Assembly (NCBI GenBank): GCA_025529335.1
Contig: JAMYHX010000025.1
Location: 114,423-178,422 of the forward strand
Reading direction: 5' to 3'
DNA: 64,000 nucleotides
Origin: Rhizopus sp. PT2906
Lineage: Eukaryota > Mucoromycota > Mucoromycetes > Mucorales > Rhizopodaceae
The number at the start of each line of letters is the position of its first letter. The stretch's first letter is position 1. Of the stretch, positions 37,606 to 49,257 are shown one piece after another. The notes beneath the pieces were generated by a model that saw nothing but the letters and a program-made list of their open reading frames with translations, was not told the DNA's origin and ran no database searches. Both the position numbers and the translations under genes were made by a program.

Positions 37606-38069
37606 GATTAAGAACTAGAGAGAGAATAAGTATAAACAAGTCTTTTTTTTTTTTGCTGTCATAATAATCTAGAAAAAGTTTTAAAGCAGTCACTCAGACT
37701 GTCTTTTTTTTTTGTAGATTTGAACAGCGTCCATTGTAACCCCCTTTTTGAAACTCATATGACCACTTTATTGATTTGATTGTAATGGAATTGATATGAA
37801 CAATTATATATAAGAGCATATTCTGGCAGTTCTCGAATTGATGTTTGGTTGCTGTATAAAAATTTGAAGATGTTTAAAATGGGTATCGTTTCACTGCTTA
37901 AATTTAAAAGCACCCTCAAGTATCGAGGGTATAGATAAGTCGCACTTTTAGTGCACCCGTGCGCCGTAAATATAATGCATTGAAAGCGAACTAGTGTCAA
38001 CTGCTTTCTTTATATTACAACATGATGAATTATGCGAATCTCTGAAACAAGCAGATGCAGTAGGAACTC

Positions 38070-38495
38070 TCATTGACTTTGCTTCCAAATTGATGAGCTC
38101 CGTTTCGCCGTACTTGTAATATTTTTTCGAGGCTCGAGCTTAGGCTTTCGGGAGCACTTCCTCTGCTTCCATATAGTTATTGGAGAAAAAAGAAATAAGA
38201 ATCGGATATATAGAATGACTTTTCCAGTTGTCATGCTTGAATTACCGTGTAGCGCTCCAAGTGTATGTAACCACGCTGCTTCTGAACAGCTTTGAACTGC
38301 ATGTCTCTTCCCAAGCATTCTCTGCAAAGTAACTTGCTTCTGGTAACGAAGTTGCATTTATCTTTTGAGTCTGAAAGTAAATCGAGGATGTATTTGATTA
38401 TATCAATAGGTAGAGTACTAAAAAGCAGACAATGAATATTAGATTAGGTTCAGTTCTTACGCAAGGTTCAAAGCATACCCTAGAGTAACCATCAT
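38070..38495 (-). CDS. Short F-box-like protein or remnant
   Basis: Exon 38495-38479 (MMVTLG) joins exon 38417-38246: TLPIDIIKYILDLLSDSKDK, then CNFVTRSKLLCRECLGRD and QRGYIHLERYT. The first part fits an F-box (LPxxIIxxILxxL...VSK) that would bind SKP1 in an SCF ubiquitin ligase. The third exon is uncertain; a basic segment with KCSRKPKLEPRKNITSTAKR is open to a stop at about 38070. The whole would be only about 95 residues, short for an F-box protein, so it may be a truncated copy. Another F-box gene stands at 63634. Confidence 0.45.
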
Positions 38496-39413
38496 GAAAT
38501 TTTCCAGAGAACAGAGATAAGAATACAACAAGATGAAATAAGGCTCTTTAGAATCATATGTGAACAAAGAGATTCGTGAAAAAAAGGGAAATTTATATGC
38601 AAGAATAAATGTTGTCAACCAATTTACATCTAGTGAATTATAGCATATGACGCTTAATACGAGGTATTATGTGCGTGAGATGAAGGGAAAAAGAGAACAA
38701 AGCGTATAGATTCTTTTAGTGACAGAATGCATCAGTTTATAGATTACATTTGTGTATATGATAAAAATTAAGGCATATATAAGAGGAATTGAAGATATCA
38801 GCCAACTATAATATGTACTTGGAAACATATTAATGATACATAACATCAAGTTTATTTCTTGCACAAATACAAGGCTTCATTATACATAGTGCTCGAATGT
38901 ATCAAGATAAATAGCCTTTTATAATTGAGAGTATACACATTCTTGCATACTGCTTTAATCCAAGTACAACAAATCAATGATCCACTTGTCTATGACAAAG
39001 CTTACGATCGTCCCGATCTTAATATTCTTTTTTTGAACTGTCCAAATTAAAAACGTGTATCTAAAGATGCCCACGTGTTATAGAAGCATAAAGTGTTTAA
39101 TTGTTAATCAGAAGCCAACCTTGACTAGTGTACGTTGTATAAAGAACTTTCTAAATGTAAGAATATGCAGGGTGTCTAGCAAAACTTCAAGCTCTACTGG
39201 TTTAACAGCATTCTATTATTGTTTGACAATGCCTTTGCTTGTTAATTTTCTGTCAAAACAGAATATCTCTTGCAGGAAACCCCTTTTTTTTTACGACGGT
39301 AACGGAACTCAGCTTTATATACATAAATATGTATGCTCCACATGCTTTGCAGAATTAATGCATGCATATGATTTGCAAACTAAAAAGAAACACATGTATT
39401 TTACTAGCTAATT
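38496..39413. other. Gene-poor region
   Basis: A plus-strand frame (39055-39411, 118 codons, Cys-rich) is the longest opening. It overlaps the end of the rhodanese 3' region and matches nothing I know. Confidence 0.4.
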
Positions 39414-40421
39414 TTAGAATTTAATAATAATAGCATCATTTCTACTAGCATACTCTGTCCAGCTGCCATCATAAACAGCTAAATTTTTAGCGCCTGCTCT
39501 TTCAAGAGCCATAAAAAGTATAGACGCTGTGATGCCGCTACCTGAAATTGAAATTAGTAAATGTAACAATCTAAAATTTATAGACTTACCACAACTGGTA
39601 ATGATTTCTTTCGAGAGATCGACGCCTTTAGCTTGAAATATTTGCTTCAATTTTTCGTCATCGTAGAGCTTACCGTCAGGGCCGACTACTTCACCAAAAG
39701 GAACACTAATAGATCCAGGCATATGGCCTGAACTAAGCCCTTCACGAGGCTCTGGAGCTTGACCCGTAAATCTCGCATAAGGACGAGCATCCAACACTTG
39801 AATATAATCTTCATTGGACTGAGCTTTACGCGCATTGGCCAGTATGGTAGGATAATCACGTACGATCTGTGCGTTGATCGTAGGTACCTTATAATGCTTC
39901 TCTCGAACCTTTTCAGGAACGCCGCTTTCGGTAGGCCCATCCCAGGCAGGAAGTCCACCATTAAGAACAGAAACAGTATCGTGTCCAAAGGCCTTTTACT
40001 GTTTAGTTTGAGATAAGCAAATGAGTCACTTGTGTGTTACCTTGAAGGTCCAATAAACTCTACAAGCAGAAAACACGCCAACCGTGTCATAAACAACCAC
40101 ATGGTCATGTTGATCGATGCCCAATTTGCCTTTTTTTTATCCGTGAATAGATGTACGATCAAATGATATATTTAGCTTACCAACAGCATTTGCAAAGACT
40201 TCAGGTGAAGGAAGCATATGAGGAAGGTCAGTCGAGGTATCCTTGATACCATCAATATGGAAAAACTGACTTTTGGCTATCCTTTTCTTTAAGAATTCAT
40301 CATAAGGATCACGGTTACTGTTCGGCATATGCCATGAACCATCCAGTATTTTGACGTTTTCAAGGTTTGACTTTAATTCCTGCACGGAGATTAGACTTGC
40401 AAAAGAACGTTTCTGCAACAT
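39414..40421 (-). CDS. Thiosulfate/3-mercaptopyruvate sulfurtransferase (tandem rhodanese)
   Basis: Exons 40421-40181, 40129-40041, 39992-39590 and 39541-39414 give 286 residues. An N-terminal stretch (MLQKRSFASLISVQEL) suggests a mitochondrial presequence. The first rhodanese domain is structural (KILDGSWHMP, VYDTVGVFSACRVYW, VLNGGLPAW). The second has the active loop TSCGSGITA with catalytic Cys, plus DARPYARFTGQAPEPREGLS and GHMPGSISVPF. The CGSGITA loop is the MPST/TUM1 type rather than the CRKGVT loop of true thiosulfate sulfurtransferase. Likely roles are mercaptopyruvate sulfur transfer and tRNA thiolation (as for TUM1). Confidence 0.92.
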
Positions 40422-40795
40422 GGTGTCTACATGACATTATGAAATGACTTTTATTATTATTATTATTCAAACTCTTACACTGTCTTGAAGTCATTGCCAA
40501 TACTTGTTTAAACATATAAAGTAACACAGATAAGGTGGAAAAAAGGGAAAAAAAAAATAAATGGATAGCAGAAATTGAAGATTTTCTGCTTGATGACGTT
40601 CAAAAAAAAAGAAAGAGGGCGTACACAGTGAGACAGTTTTAATAAACAACAGTTGGTGACACCTTTTATGCAATTAATTTGTGTATCTACTTGTTTTTAT
40701 GCCATTGATATAAATGGACCACGCAGATTATATCTTGCTTTTTTTTCCCCTTTTTATTTATTTTTTATAACTCAATTCACTTTACTATTATTAAA
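40422..40795. promoter_or_regulatory. Divergent spacer between rhodanese and FUSC-family genes
   Basis: AT-rich with a T-rich leader before 40796 and A-rich leader on the other strand. No gene is seen. Confidence 0.5.
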
Positions 40796-42816
40796 ATGTC
40801 AACTTATATAAACGAAAAGTCGTCTTGTCAACGGCCGTCGATCACACCTATGGAAACAACAACGACAGTAATAGATATACCAGATGAAGGCTATGGTAAT
40901 ATAATTAAAAGTGACTACCCCTTAAAATAGACTTACCGAAAATTATATAGATCTAAGCAGCAAAGAGCAAATGAATGTCTTTGAAAACGAACAAACAGTG
41001 CATACAAGTGGATCCAAAGAAAGAGTCATTATCATTGACGATCCACCAAGATATGAACATACACAGGACGATGTAACAGCCTGTCCAAAGTCTAGAAAAT
41101 CTGTACTCTGTTCAACAATGCCTATCACAAACACTATCTTGTTTCAGTGGCTACATAAGCAATACAAAGATAACAATAACAGATATGCATTTCAAATGGC
41201 TGTGGCCTTTACGATTGCCGCCCTGTTTGTCGTTATTGAACCAGTCTCAAAAGTATTTCATAACCCTTTTTGGATGGGTATGAGAATTATTATCATAATT
41301 ACTCCTCTACTCACATATATTTATTAGGTGTGGCCGTGGTTACTGTGCTGGATAACACAGTAGGCGGATTTTTGACATTAAGCATTCAAAGAATCTTTGG
41401 TACTATCATTGGTGGCTGTGCAAGCATCATCATCATCACAATTACTCGAGCCATATTTAACTTGCAATGGGATTGGAGAGCTGAAGTCGTTCTCTGCATC
41501 TTAATGTTTATCCAGATATTTTTTATTTCCAAAATCAAGCTGATCCCGAATTATTCTTATGCAGGAAGCATTGTAAGTAACACATGCTTATTTCCCATCA
41601 TTATTAACAATAGACCCAATTAGGGCTTATTAACCACTGTCATCATTTTATTATCTGGTTACGAAGAAATCACTCATCAGGGATTATCGTCAGCAGCACA
41701 ATTAGGCGCATGGCGAGTGTGCAACATGATTATCGGTGTTCTTATTGCAATGTAAAACTTGATCAGTATCTTGATATTAAAAAATATTCATCATATTTAT
41801 CTAGGGTTGCATCTTGCTGTGTGTTCCCGGCCCGTGCTATTGGTGTCATGCGCAACAATCTCGGAAAGTCAATGGACGAGGCTGCCAACTTATACGAAAG
41901 GTCAGCGGAATACTACCTTGACCTCACGCAAGATAATATGAACGAATCCTTAGCATCAAGATTAGAGCGGAGAATCTCGACACAGATCACGGTTGCACCC
42001 ACACCGGAAAATAATGGAAACCAAGAGACACCGCAGATCTCTATCAAGGAAACCCTTCAACGTATCTTTTCGACAACATCAGCTACTTATAAAGAATCTT
42101 TCACGGATCAAGATGCTGAGGAGATATCCCGATTCTGGGACCACGACGAGATCACACGTGTCAGTAATGAAGCCATCACAGTCCTCTCTCGCTTACAGAC
42201 CGAGTCAACGCGGCTAAAGAATGTGTCGAATGAATACTATCTTCAAATCTTGTTTCATTTTCTAGGAGGAGGCAAGGAACGATGCAAACGGTATCTCCGA
42301 CGAACCATGAGGTACAATGAAGCAATCGAGGCTATGAAACGAGTGGTCTGGCCATTGGCTTCATTTAGACTCCTCTTTCCTTTAATCAATCAATCAGGAT
42401 ATGATCACAATGCATGTGCAGTACAAGTGCGCACTACACCTACCCGTGAAACCCTCGAATGCTTTGCCAATAGTCTAACCGTCATGCGAAAATTAGCGAC
42501 TATCCTTAAAGAACATAATCGACCACTGAGTGATTTTTCAGAAGACTGGATCGAAATTCATCGGATGGTTCATGCGGGAACTTTCCATGCTCAGCAGGAA
42601 CTGAAGGAAACGATCAAGATCGGTATTCATCATCACAACATGGATGGGCTCAAGCTGCTATCATATTATGGCTTCATCGTTCGGTGCTCCATGATATGGG
42701 ATGGTCTCAAGACAGTGGTAGATAAGCTCAGTCCATTAAACGGAACTCTAAGTCGCGCCTCATCTTTTGGTCCAAAACCTTTACCTAATCGAGAGACTTT
42801 GTATGCACCAGAATAA
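40796..42816 (+). CDS. FUSC / aromatic acid exporter-like (ALMT-type) membrane protein
   Basis: Exons 40796-40895, 40951-41277, 41328-41572, 41624-41751 and 41805-42816 give 603 residues. About 120 residues of polar N-terminus are followed by RYAFQMAVAFTIAALFVVIE, then VTVLDNTVGGFLTLSIQRIF with GTIIGGCASI. Further helices follow (PNYSYAGSI, LLTTVIILLSGYEE, VCNMIIGVLIAM), six or so in total, and then a long cytosolic helical C-terminus (PARAIGVMRNNLGKSMDEAA). The order resembles plant aluminium-activated malate transporters and fungal Bre4/ArAE proteins that export organic or aromatic acids. Unlike BRE4 it has only one membrane half. The substrate is unknown. Confidence 0.82.
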
Positions 42817-44237
42817 ATAAATGATTTCTTTGATAAAAAAAAAATGTTGTACGAATTAGCCTCAAAAGTCAGAAAGTGCCATAATAAATATAGAAATTGG
42901 GTATCAATCTTAAACATTGACATATACGCAGTGATATTTGTCTTGTTCAACCTGAAACAAACTATCTCCCTTATCTTTTTTTTTCTTTCTCCTTCTGAGC
43001 TTATTCTGCGGCCAAATTGTTTTACTCCATGCATAGATGCCCATTGGTTATTAGCAATTATTAAAAATGGCTCATTCTGCATAAATGTCTGCTAATATTA
43101 AAATGTGAGTTTATTTGTTTTGGTTAGCGTCATTTTAGGCTGTTAAAGTTTATCACAGATGACACAGATTCATATTTTCATATGAGAGAAAAATGGCAAA
43201 AAGGGGGATAGTGTTTTTTACACAAGGTAGAAAATTCATAATAGTCTTATCTCTTACTATGCATGTATCCAGGTTACATTGTATAAATAGAAAATAATTA
43301 TTTCCATAGTTACAAGCATGTTTGTTTATATTAACAATATTTATTATAAAGTATTTATGTTTTCAAATACGTTTTGTACAAGAACTGCAGCCGTGATTAG
43401 AAAAAAAAGGATCCATACATAGAGGTAGAGTTTCTGCTATGGTCAATCATATGGTTCTTGGCACTTGTATAAAGTTAGTAATATGTTTAGCGTTATTTTT
43501 TTTGTTTGGCTTTGTTTTGGGTTCAAGGGAGGGTTACAGAGAGGTAACTGAGCTATTATGGATAAAAGATGTGGCACATACAGTGTAAATATGAAAAAAG
43601 ACTTCATGTAACTCAATCATGTATTGGTAACTGATATGGCACAGGAACAATATTTAAGCTAAAACAAATATACAAATACACGCACACACGCTAGCCTTGA
43701 AAAAGCCTATAGAAAATAGTGAAAGAAACAAATGCACATTGGTTAATCCTTTGTATTGGTACCAAATATAGAATAAAGATGAATGAATGGACAAATTTTA
43801 GTAATTCTCTTACATTTGAGTTAAATAAACATCCACTGTTTAAAAAAAAAATGCTCTTCTCACGATCAAGGGGCAGTATGAAAGAACAATAAGATCCAGG
43901 ACCAACGACGAATTATACTTTATTCAAGAACCGCCTGAAATGATTTTATCCAACGTCACTTGATAAAAGCTTGAGTAAGTAACAATAGCTTATCCCCTTC
44001 TTTTTTGTGGTATCATCATACGAGCATCATCTTTTTTATATACCAGAATAAATGAAATAAGCGAATGAACGGTTGATTTTCTCCATGATTAGCAGCCATC
44101 ATGGATATATTTGCTTTTATTTTTCATAGACATAATTGGTCATTACTATCAGTTAACTATTAAGCATAATCACTCTAATATACATATATATATTTTGTAT
44201 GAAAGTGTGAGCTTTATTTAACAATTTTTAAAATAAA
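42817..44237. other. Gene-poor AT-rich region
   Basis: 3' untranslated region of the FUSC gene, then 1.3 kb with no supported gene. Confidence 0.5.
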
Positions 44238-44840
44238 TTGTGTGTCTACAGTGGAAGATATTTTCTGTTCAAAGGCGATGACGACAGGAATCCACTATGT
44301 TCTAATCCGAAACTGTTGACTACTGCAGTTGTATGCCATAGAATGTCATCGAACACGCAGTGCCAGTGGTATTTCCATAGAGTTGCTATAGACGCGCCAA
44401 AGAAACAAAGAACGTCCGTATCGACTATGGCTTGGTCGTCTATTGGGACAAAGGAAGTCATCACAGACCATATTTCATTTGCAGTAAGGAACTTGTCCAG
44501 CAGATAATACCTCTCAAAATGCAGAACCAGAAGTTGAACTTAAAAGAGCAGCTCACAAAGAGACTGTGGCGTATTTCAACGTTTTGTTGACAGAGCCTAC
44601 ACAATGGAGAGGCGGCCATGCAGGGATTCCAGGCATGCTGTAAAGCAGCCGTAGGAATGTAGCTATGTAACAGACAAAACCATGGTGTGAAGGCTTTGGG
44701 AGGTATAGTCAGGGACCAAAAAGTTTGCCATTACTGTGGTCGAAGAAGCAGCGAGAGAGGCAGAACCAAAGGTTGATGCCGTGGTTGTGTAAGCAAATTG
44801 TGATCTTTGTGCCAAAAGAATCAGCTAGCTCATTGAACAC
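44238..44840 (+). pseudogene. Decayed gene, plus strand, possible transposase-like relic
   Basis: Coding-like blocks in different frames: TKEVITDHISFAV (about 44450-44490), EPEVELKRAAHKETVAYFNV then LLTEPTQWRGG (about 44525-44610), and KVCHYCGRRSSERGRTKG followed by a stop and CRGC (about 44715-44785). The Cys pairs resemble a terminal zinc-binding motif such as those found at the end of some cut-and-paste transposases, but the family is not certain. Stops and frame changes show it is broken. Confidence 0.35.
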
Positions 44841-44933
44841 GACTTGAATCTTTACCTATCAATATCACGTGTAATATTTCGTATGTAGGGAATACCTAAG
44901 CTATGTACATAATATATTGCAGTGAAATCCAAG

Positions 44934-45353
44934 TTATGACGTGTCCGTATTATGACCTTTTACTATAGAAGACGGAGGAACAGCTCCGTTTATAGGAAGG
45001 GCAGGAGCTTCCATGATCATAGCCTGAACCTCGTTTCCAATGTCACTACCCAAGTCCACGTGCAATTGACTTCTAGAAAACTGATAACTTCGACCCTTCC
45101 TGTCCTAAAGGGATGATGAATAGGCCCAGGAGAAGCACATACTTTTGCCATTTACGCGGCGGATGGTTCTTGCTCCAATCCAGAAAACATATAACAGTAG
45201 TCGTTATCCGAGTTTACGACTGTAAGTTGGAATATCCAAGCCATTAGATGCTCGGATGCAGTGTAGATTACCAGACACATCCATAGGCACAGGGTGGTTA
45301 CAATCTCTTGGATCGTAATTAGAACTTCTTCGAAATGCTTCTATCGCTTCCAT
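44934..45353 (-). pseudogene. Decayed gene, minus strand, with at least one frameshift
   Basis: Starts MEAIEAFRRSSNYDPRDCNH, continues SGNLHCIRASNGLDIPTYSR, then needs a frame change to SDNDYCYMF and again to WIGARTIRRVNGK. After a possible GT-AG gap it reads DRKGRSYQFSRSQLHVDLGS, DIGNEVQAMIMEAPALPING, then stop at 44934. The reading is coherent in sequence character across frames, so a formerly intact gene is likely. The family is not recognised. Confidence 0.5.
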
Positions 45354-45795
45354 TAGCAAAGTAATTGCGCAATGGATGAAGAGTGTGGTTCTTCTACATT
45401 AAGTTATCAAAACAATTAAACGTCTATCATTTATCTGCCAAAGTCTTATTACATCCCCTTGAAAAAGACAAGTATAGGGCACATGGAAGTCTCACCTTCA
45501 GTATTCATATATATGCGCTTGGGAAATACAATCTCGTTTTTAACAGTGACTACGAGAGAGTTATCCGTTTGAATGGGAATAAAGAATGAAAGAAAGAAGA
45601 GGATGTCGACGACTAAATATAAAGAACAAGACTGACAACTATAAAAAGTTATGGCAGGCACATAGAAACTTTCAAACATAATGATGTTATACAGTAAAAG
45701 TATATATTAAAAAATATACAAGAAAGCAAGATTTGACTTTGTGTACTTTATTATATGATTGGCAGTAGGGATAGTAGTAGCAGAAGTTGTACAAG

Positions 45796-46010
45796 TCAGT
45801 TTTCATTAGTATCCATAGCATCATTTCTTCCAAGTGCAAAGGTCGAATACATGCCTAAATTCCCAAAGTACATGATCTTAGGATCAATGGTGGTAGTGGC
45901 AGTGTCATAGAATGAAGAGTATGATCTCCATAATAGGTAAAGACAAAGTCTGTATGTAGTCAATAAGGAATATAAAGTGATTTATAAGCACTATTTCGAT
46001 GCATAGTCTC
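45796..46010 (-). pseudogene. 3' fragment of an unknown gene, minus strand
   Basis: A coding-like end reads TIDPKIMYFGNLGMYSTFAL then GRNDAMDTNEN plus stop. Upstream the sequence HRNSAYKSLYIPY runs into TGA, and the tract HTDFVFTYYG lies in another frame. It is part of the decayed field 44240-47060. Confidence 0.35.
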
Positions 46011-46274
46011 TGCAATGAGAATAACCAACTAGAGTCATTTAGTAATCATGCAGATCATTGTCGTAAGCCAGGTATCGCAGCTTTAGCCATAACCGTAACA
46101 GAACGAATCAGATCGTACCTGGATTTAGCCCACATCAAAAAGTGTAAATAAAGCCCCCTTTTTCATTGTGTTTTGCATTATCTGAATTCTCAGGAATAAA
46201 CGAATTCTCACAAATACCTGTTTATCCCTGTCTTTTGTCATTTTACATTTAAATCTACTTCAAATTATCTCAGG

Positions 46275-46476
46275 CAGAAGTAGTAGAAGCAGCAGCAGCA
46301 GTAGTAGTAGTAGTGTCAGAAGTTGCTATCGTTGGTAAACCATACAAACTTTGTTGTAAATAAGCAGTTCCCATTCTTCTTGACCCTTAAGCGTCTACCA
46401 GAAAGAGTACTTGTGTAGTTTCGAACTATAACTTTTCAAGTTTGATCTATGACACAGTTAATACTATGAACAACCG

Positions 46477-46515
<39 letters not shown>

Positions 46516-47061
46516 GTACCTTCTTCTTTCTGTAAATAATGATTAAGTAATCCAACAATGTCTTTTTCGGAGCGGCCTTCAGAGACCACATTGTCACCCC
46601 AGCTTTTAAGACAATGGCTATATAAAAATACTTTTTTTTTGATTCTTCGTCACAATCATCGCTGGTAATTGAATGTTCTCTGCTGGTAATCTGTTTAACA
46701 TTTATAGTCAAGCTTGCTTGAGCTCTACCATTGGCGTTATTCCAAAACCGGTAGATACATCACCTATAGTAATGTCTTTTAAGCAGGGTTATCATTTTGT
46801 GATAAACCGTCTGTACTTACCCTTAACTGAATGAACAAAGTTTATCTGAAAGTTTCGAATCATGTATTCTATAAGACCTGGGTGATAACTTATGATAGCT
46901 ATCGAATAACTTTGGTTACCAACGTTCATTTTTGCTTTCACGCTCCCTTTTTGGCAGAAGGTGATTACAGGAATAGAGGTAACAGTAAAGTTATATACTT
47001 CAACAGTCAGACGCATGATAAAAGTTAAATAAACTGAGAGGAAGAAGATATAAGCATACAA
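46275..47061 (-). CDS. Possible secreted protein, exon structure unresolved (may be broken)
   Basis: The first block (47061 downward) has a hydrophobic leader (MYAYIFFLSVYLTFIMRLTV), then VITFCQKGSVKAKMNVGNQS and YHPGLIEYMIRNFQINFVHS, ending at GTAAGT. After an AG come DVSTGFGITPM and, after a 38-nt putative intron or a frameshift, EHSITSDDCDEESKKKYFYI and MWSLKAAPKKTLLDYL. A CA/TA microsatellite (46477-46515) then lies in a probable intron. The last block offers two frames, one ending in a Thr/Ala/Ser-rich tail (TTTTTAAAASTTSA). No family is recognised. Confidence 0.35.
46477..46515. repeat. (CA)n(TA)n microsatellite
   Basis: About nine CA units followed by about ten TA units, within a likely intron of the minus-strand gene at 46275-47061. 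Confidence 0.9.
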
Positions 47062-47640
47062 AGAAAAAAAAAAGGGTATTTAAATAAAGTATTATTCTGA
47101 CAACATTTTAATATATCATTCTATTAAGCCATCAATGCCTATAAATATTCTTCTAATCTTGAAAAGTAACAAAGTTATATTTTCTCAACAGTCATGACTT
47201 GAATGAGTATCTGGATGAAGCAGGAAAGTTTTTTTTTTTTTTGAGCACAACCCTTTTGATTTGGCCCTATGGAAATTATGACCTGGTAAATACAGGTGTA
47301 GTATTAACAGGCACCGTTAAAACTGAGGAGGTCTGTCCAATAAAAAATGTGGTTTATGTCAGCCAATTTGAGTCGACCAGATCTTCTTCATAAAAGAAAG
47401 TTGTTAATCGTTATTTTTAATATTACAAGGCTAACATAGTTACTTTTTCTTTTTCCTTTTTTCTTTACTTCAATATGAAGTGAAAGAAACACAAAGATCC
47501 TCCGTCTCCAAAGCCAAAGCGAAACAAAGGGAAATGTATGTAAGCTATAAAGTCGGTATGGCATTTATTAAGGATCTGTTGGCTGTCAATCGCGGGTTCC
47601 CTTCTTTGTTTACACAATCACAAACAAATTTATTCAATTA
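47062..47640. other. Spacer
   Basis: A short plus-strand frame (47199-47393) with a T-run is the only opening. No gene is supported. Confidence 0.4.
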
Positions 47641-47880
47641 ATGTTCAAGACTTATATCAACAAGCAAAAAGGAACTCAAGAAATTGTTAAAAAACTCTTT
47701 GACAACAGCAAAAGGTATGACAAATCAAGCACAGTTGGTGTTAAAAACCAAAACCCAAACAAAAGCAAACATGTACCTTTACCTCCTGCTGACCTCCCTT
47801 CCTCCTACAAAAGACTAATGATGCTCCCTGAAGTTAATGCACTGTCTATAAAGGCAGTGCATTCCTTAACGCCTCGGTAA
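47641..47880 (+). CDS. Small hypothetical protein (79 residues)
   Basis: The frame MFKTYINKQKGTQEIVKKLF... is basic and hydrophilic in its first half, then PLPPADLPSSYKRLMMLPEV and NALSIKAVHSLTPR plus stop. The ordered Pro-rich segment and the good start context (A at -3) suggest a real gene. The stop overlaps a GTAAGT donor-like site, so the true C-terminus may lie in a later exon. An AATAAA follows at about 47949. No family is recognised. Confidence 0.4.
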   Translation: MFKTYINKQKGTQEIVKKLFDNSKRYDKSSTVGVKNQNPNKSKHVPLPPADLPSSYKRLMMLPEVNALSIKAVHSLTPR

Positions 47881-48079
47881 GTATAAAACAAATGTTATTT
47901 ATTATTTATTAGTCTTCTTGTTAAGCATAATATATGCTCATTGTTGATTAATAAAGCATGTACACTTTTTTAGAAATAATATCTGCTTTCGGATACATTG
48001 TGATAAGAATCATGCAACTTACAAAAAAGTCACATTTGCTTTTTTTTTTCCCTTCTTTCTTTGAGCTACGGCCTTTTAT

Positions 48080-49221
48080 ATGCAACCATTCAACAAATAC
48101 TACCCACCTGACTGGACACCAGACAAGGTATATTCACAAAGTATAGCTTTATAGGAGAGGAACTAATAAAATTGTAGGGTTCTATCAACACATATCAAGG
48201 AAAACATGCATTAGGAGATAGAGCTCGAAAGCTGAAAGAAGGCATTCTAATCGTAAGGTAAGTTGTATAGATTAAAATAATTGTACAAACAATTCACTCT
48301 TTTTTAGATTTGAATTACCATACAACATTTGGTGCTTGGGTTGTAATGAGCATATTGGACAAGGTGTGAGATATAATGCAGAAAAGAAAAAGATTGGCAA
48401 TTACTATAGTACACCGATATACCAGTTTCGAATGCGATGTCATTTATGTAGTAATTGGATAGAGATTCATACTGATCCAAAGGTACTTTTTTGGAGGCTT
48501 CCCTATATAGCATATGCTCATATTAAAATAGAATACAGCCTATGTTGTTGTCAGTGGTGCACAAAAGAAAGTAGAAGAGTGGGATCCAAAGGATACGGAA
48601 GTGATCCAGTTCCAAGACGAAAAAGAAAAGGAGCAGTTGGAAACAAATCCGATGTTTCGATTGGAACATGAAGTGCTTGATAAAAAGATACTGGATGATT
48701 CAGTGCCGCGCATCAGTCAGTTACAACAACTGAATGATCAGCAATGGGCCGACCCTTATACACGCTCACAACAGCTACGAAGAAGGCTTCGAGAAGAAAA
48801 GAAGATGGATAAGGCAGCAAAGGAAGAAGCGGACAAGATACGAGATAAGCATTCACTACATATAGAATTATTACCCGAGATGCCTGAAGATATAGTGAAA
48901 GCCAAAAGTGTAGAGTATGACACAAGTCATCTACTAGATCAAAAACGATTAGAAACAGCCGTATCACCGCTATTCCGTAAAATCAAAACAAAAAATCAAG
49001 CAATTCATTTGGCAAAGATACAGACCAGACTAAAGACTGATCCCTTTTTGAATTCATCATTTTCTAATCGGATAAAACGATCTTCTGATAGTGATAATAA
49101 GGATATCAACAAAAAATCAAAAAAGGATAGCAGTAATAGTAATAATAATAATAATAGTAGTAGTAGTAGTAGTAGTAGTAATGGAGGTTTAGTGCTGTAT
49201 AGTGATTCAGATACTGAATAA
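48080..49221 (+). CDS. YJU2B: YJU2B/CCDC130-type (Cwf16 family) splicing factor
   Basis: Exons 48080-48127, 48178-48257, 48308-48482 and 48532-49221 give 330 residues. The family block is clear: FNKYYPPDWTPDKGSINTYQ, ARKLKEGILIVRFELPYNIW, CLGCNEHIGQGVRYNAEKKK, then STPIYQFRMRCHLCSNWIEI. Paired CxxC motifs form the zinc-binding core, and VVVSGAQKKVEEWDPKDTEV follows. The second half is helical and charged and ends in a Ser/Asn repeat (AAT/AGT codons 49130-49190) and SDSDTE. The protein joins the catalytic spliceosome. The N-terminus is short (MQPFNKYY), so a further upstream start exon cannot be excluded. Confidence 0.93.
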
Positions 49222-49257
49222 AACGAATAATTTATTTATTTACAGCCAAAAAGGGTA

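Noticed and set aside
39055..39411. 118-codon Cys-containing plus-strand frame
   Set aside because: Ends 3 bp before the rhodanese stop on the other strand and has no recognised motif; left as unsupported, though transcription data could revive it.
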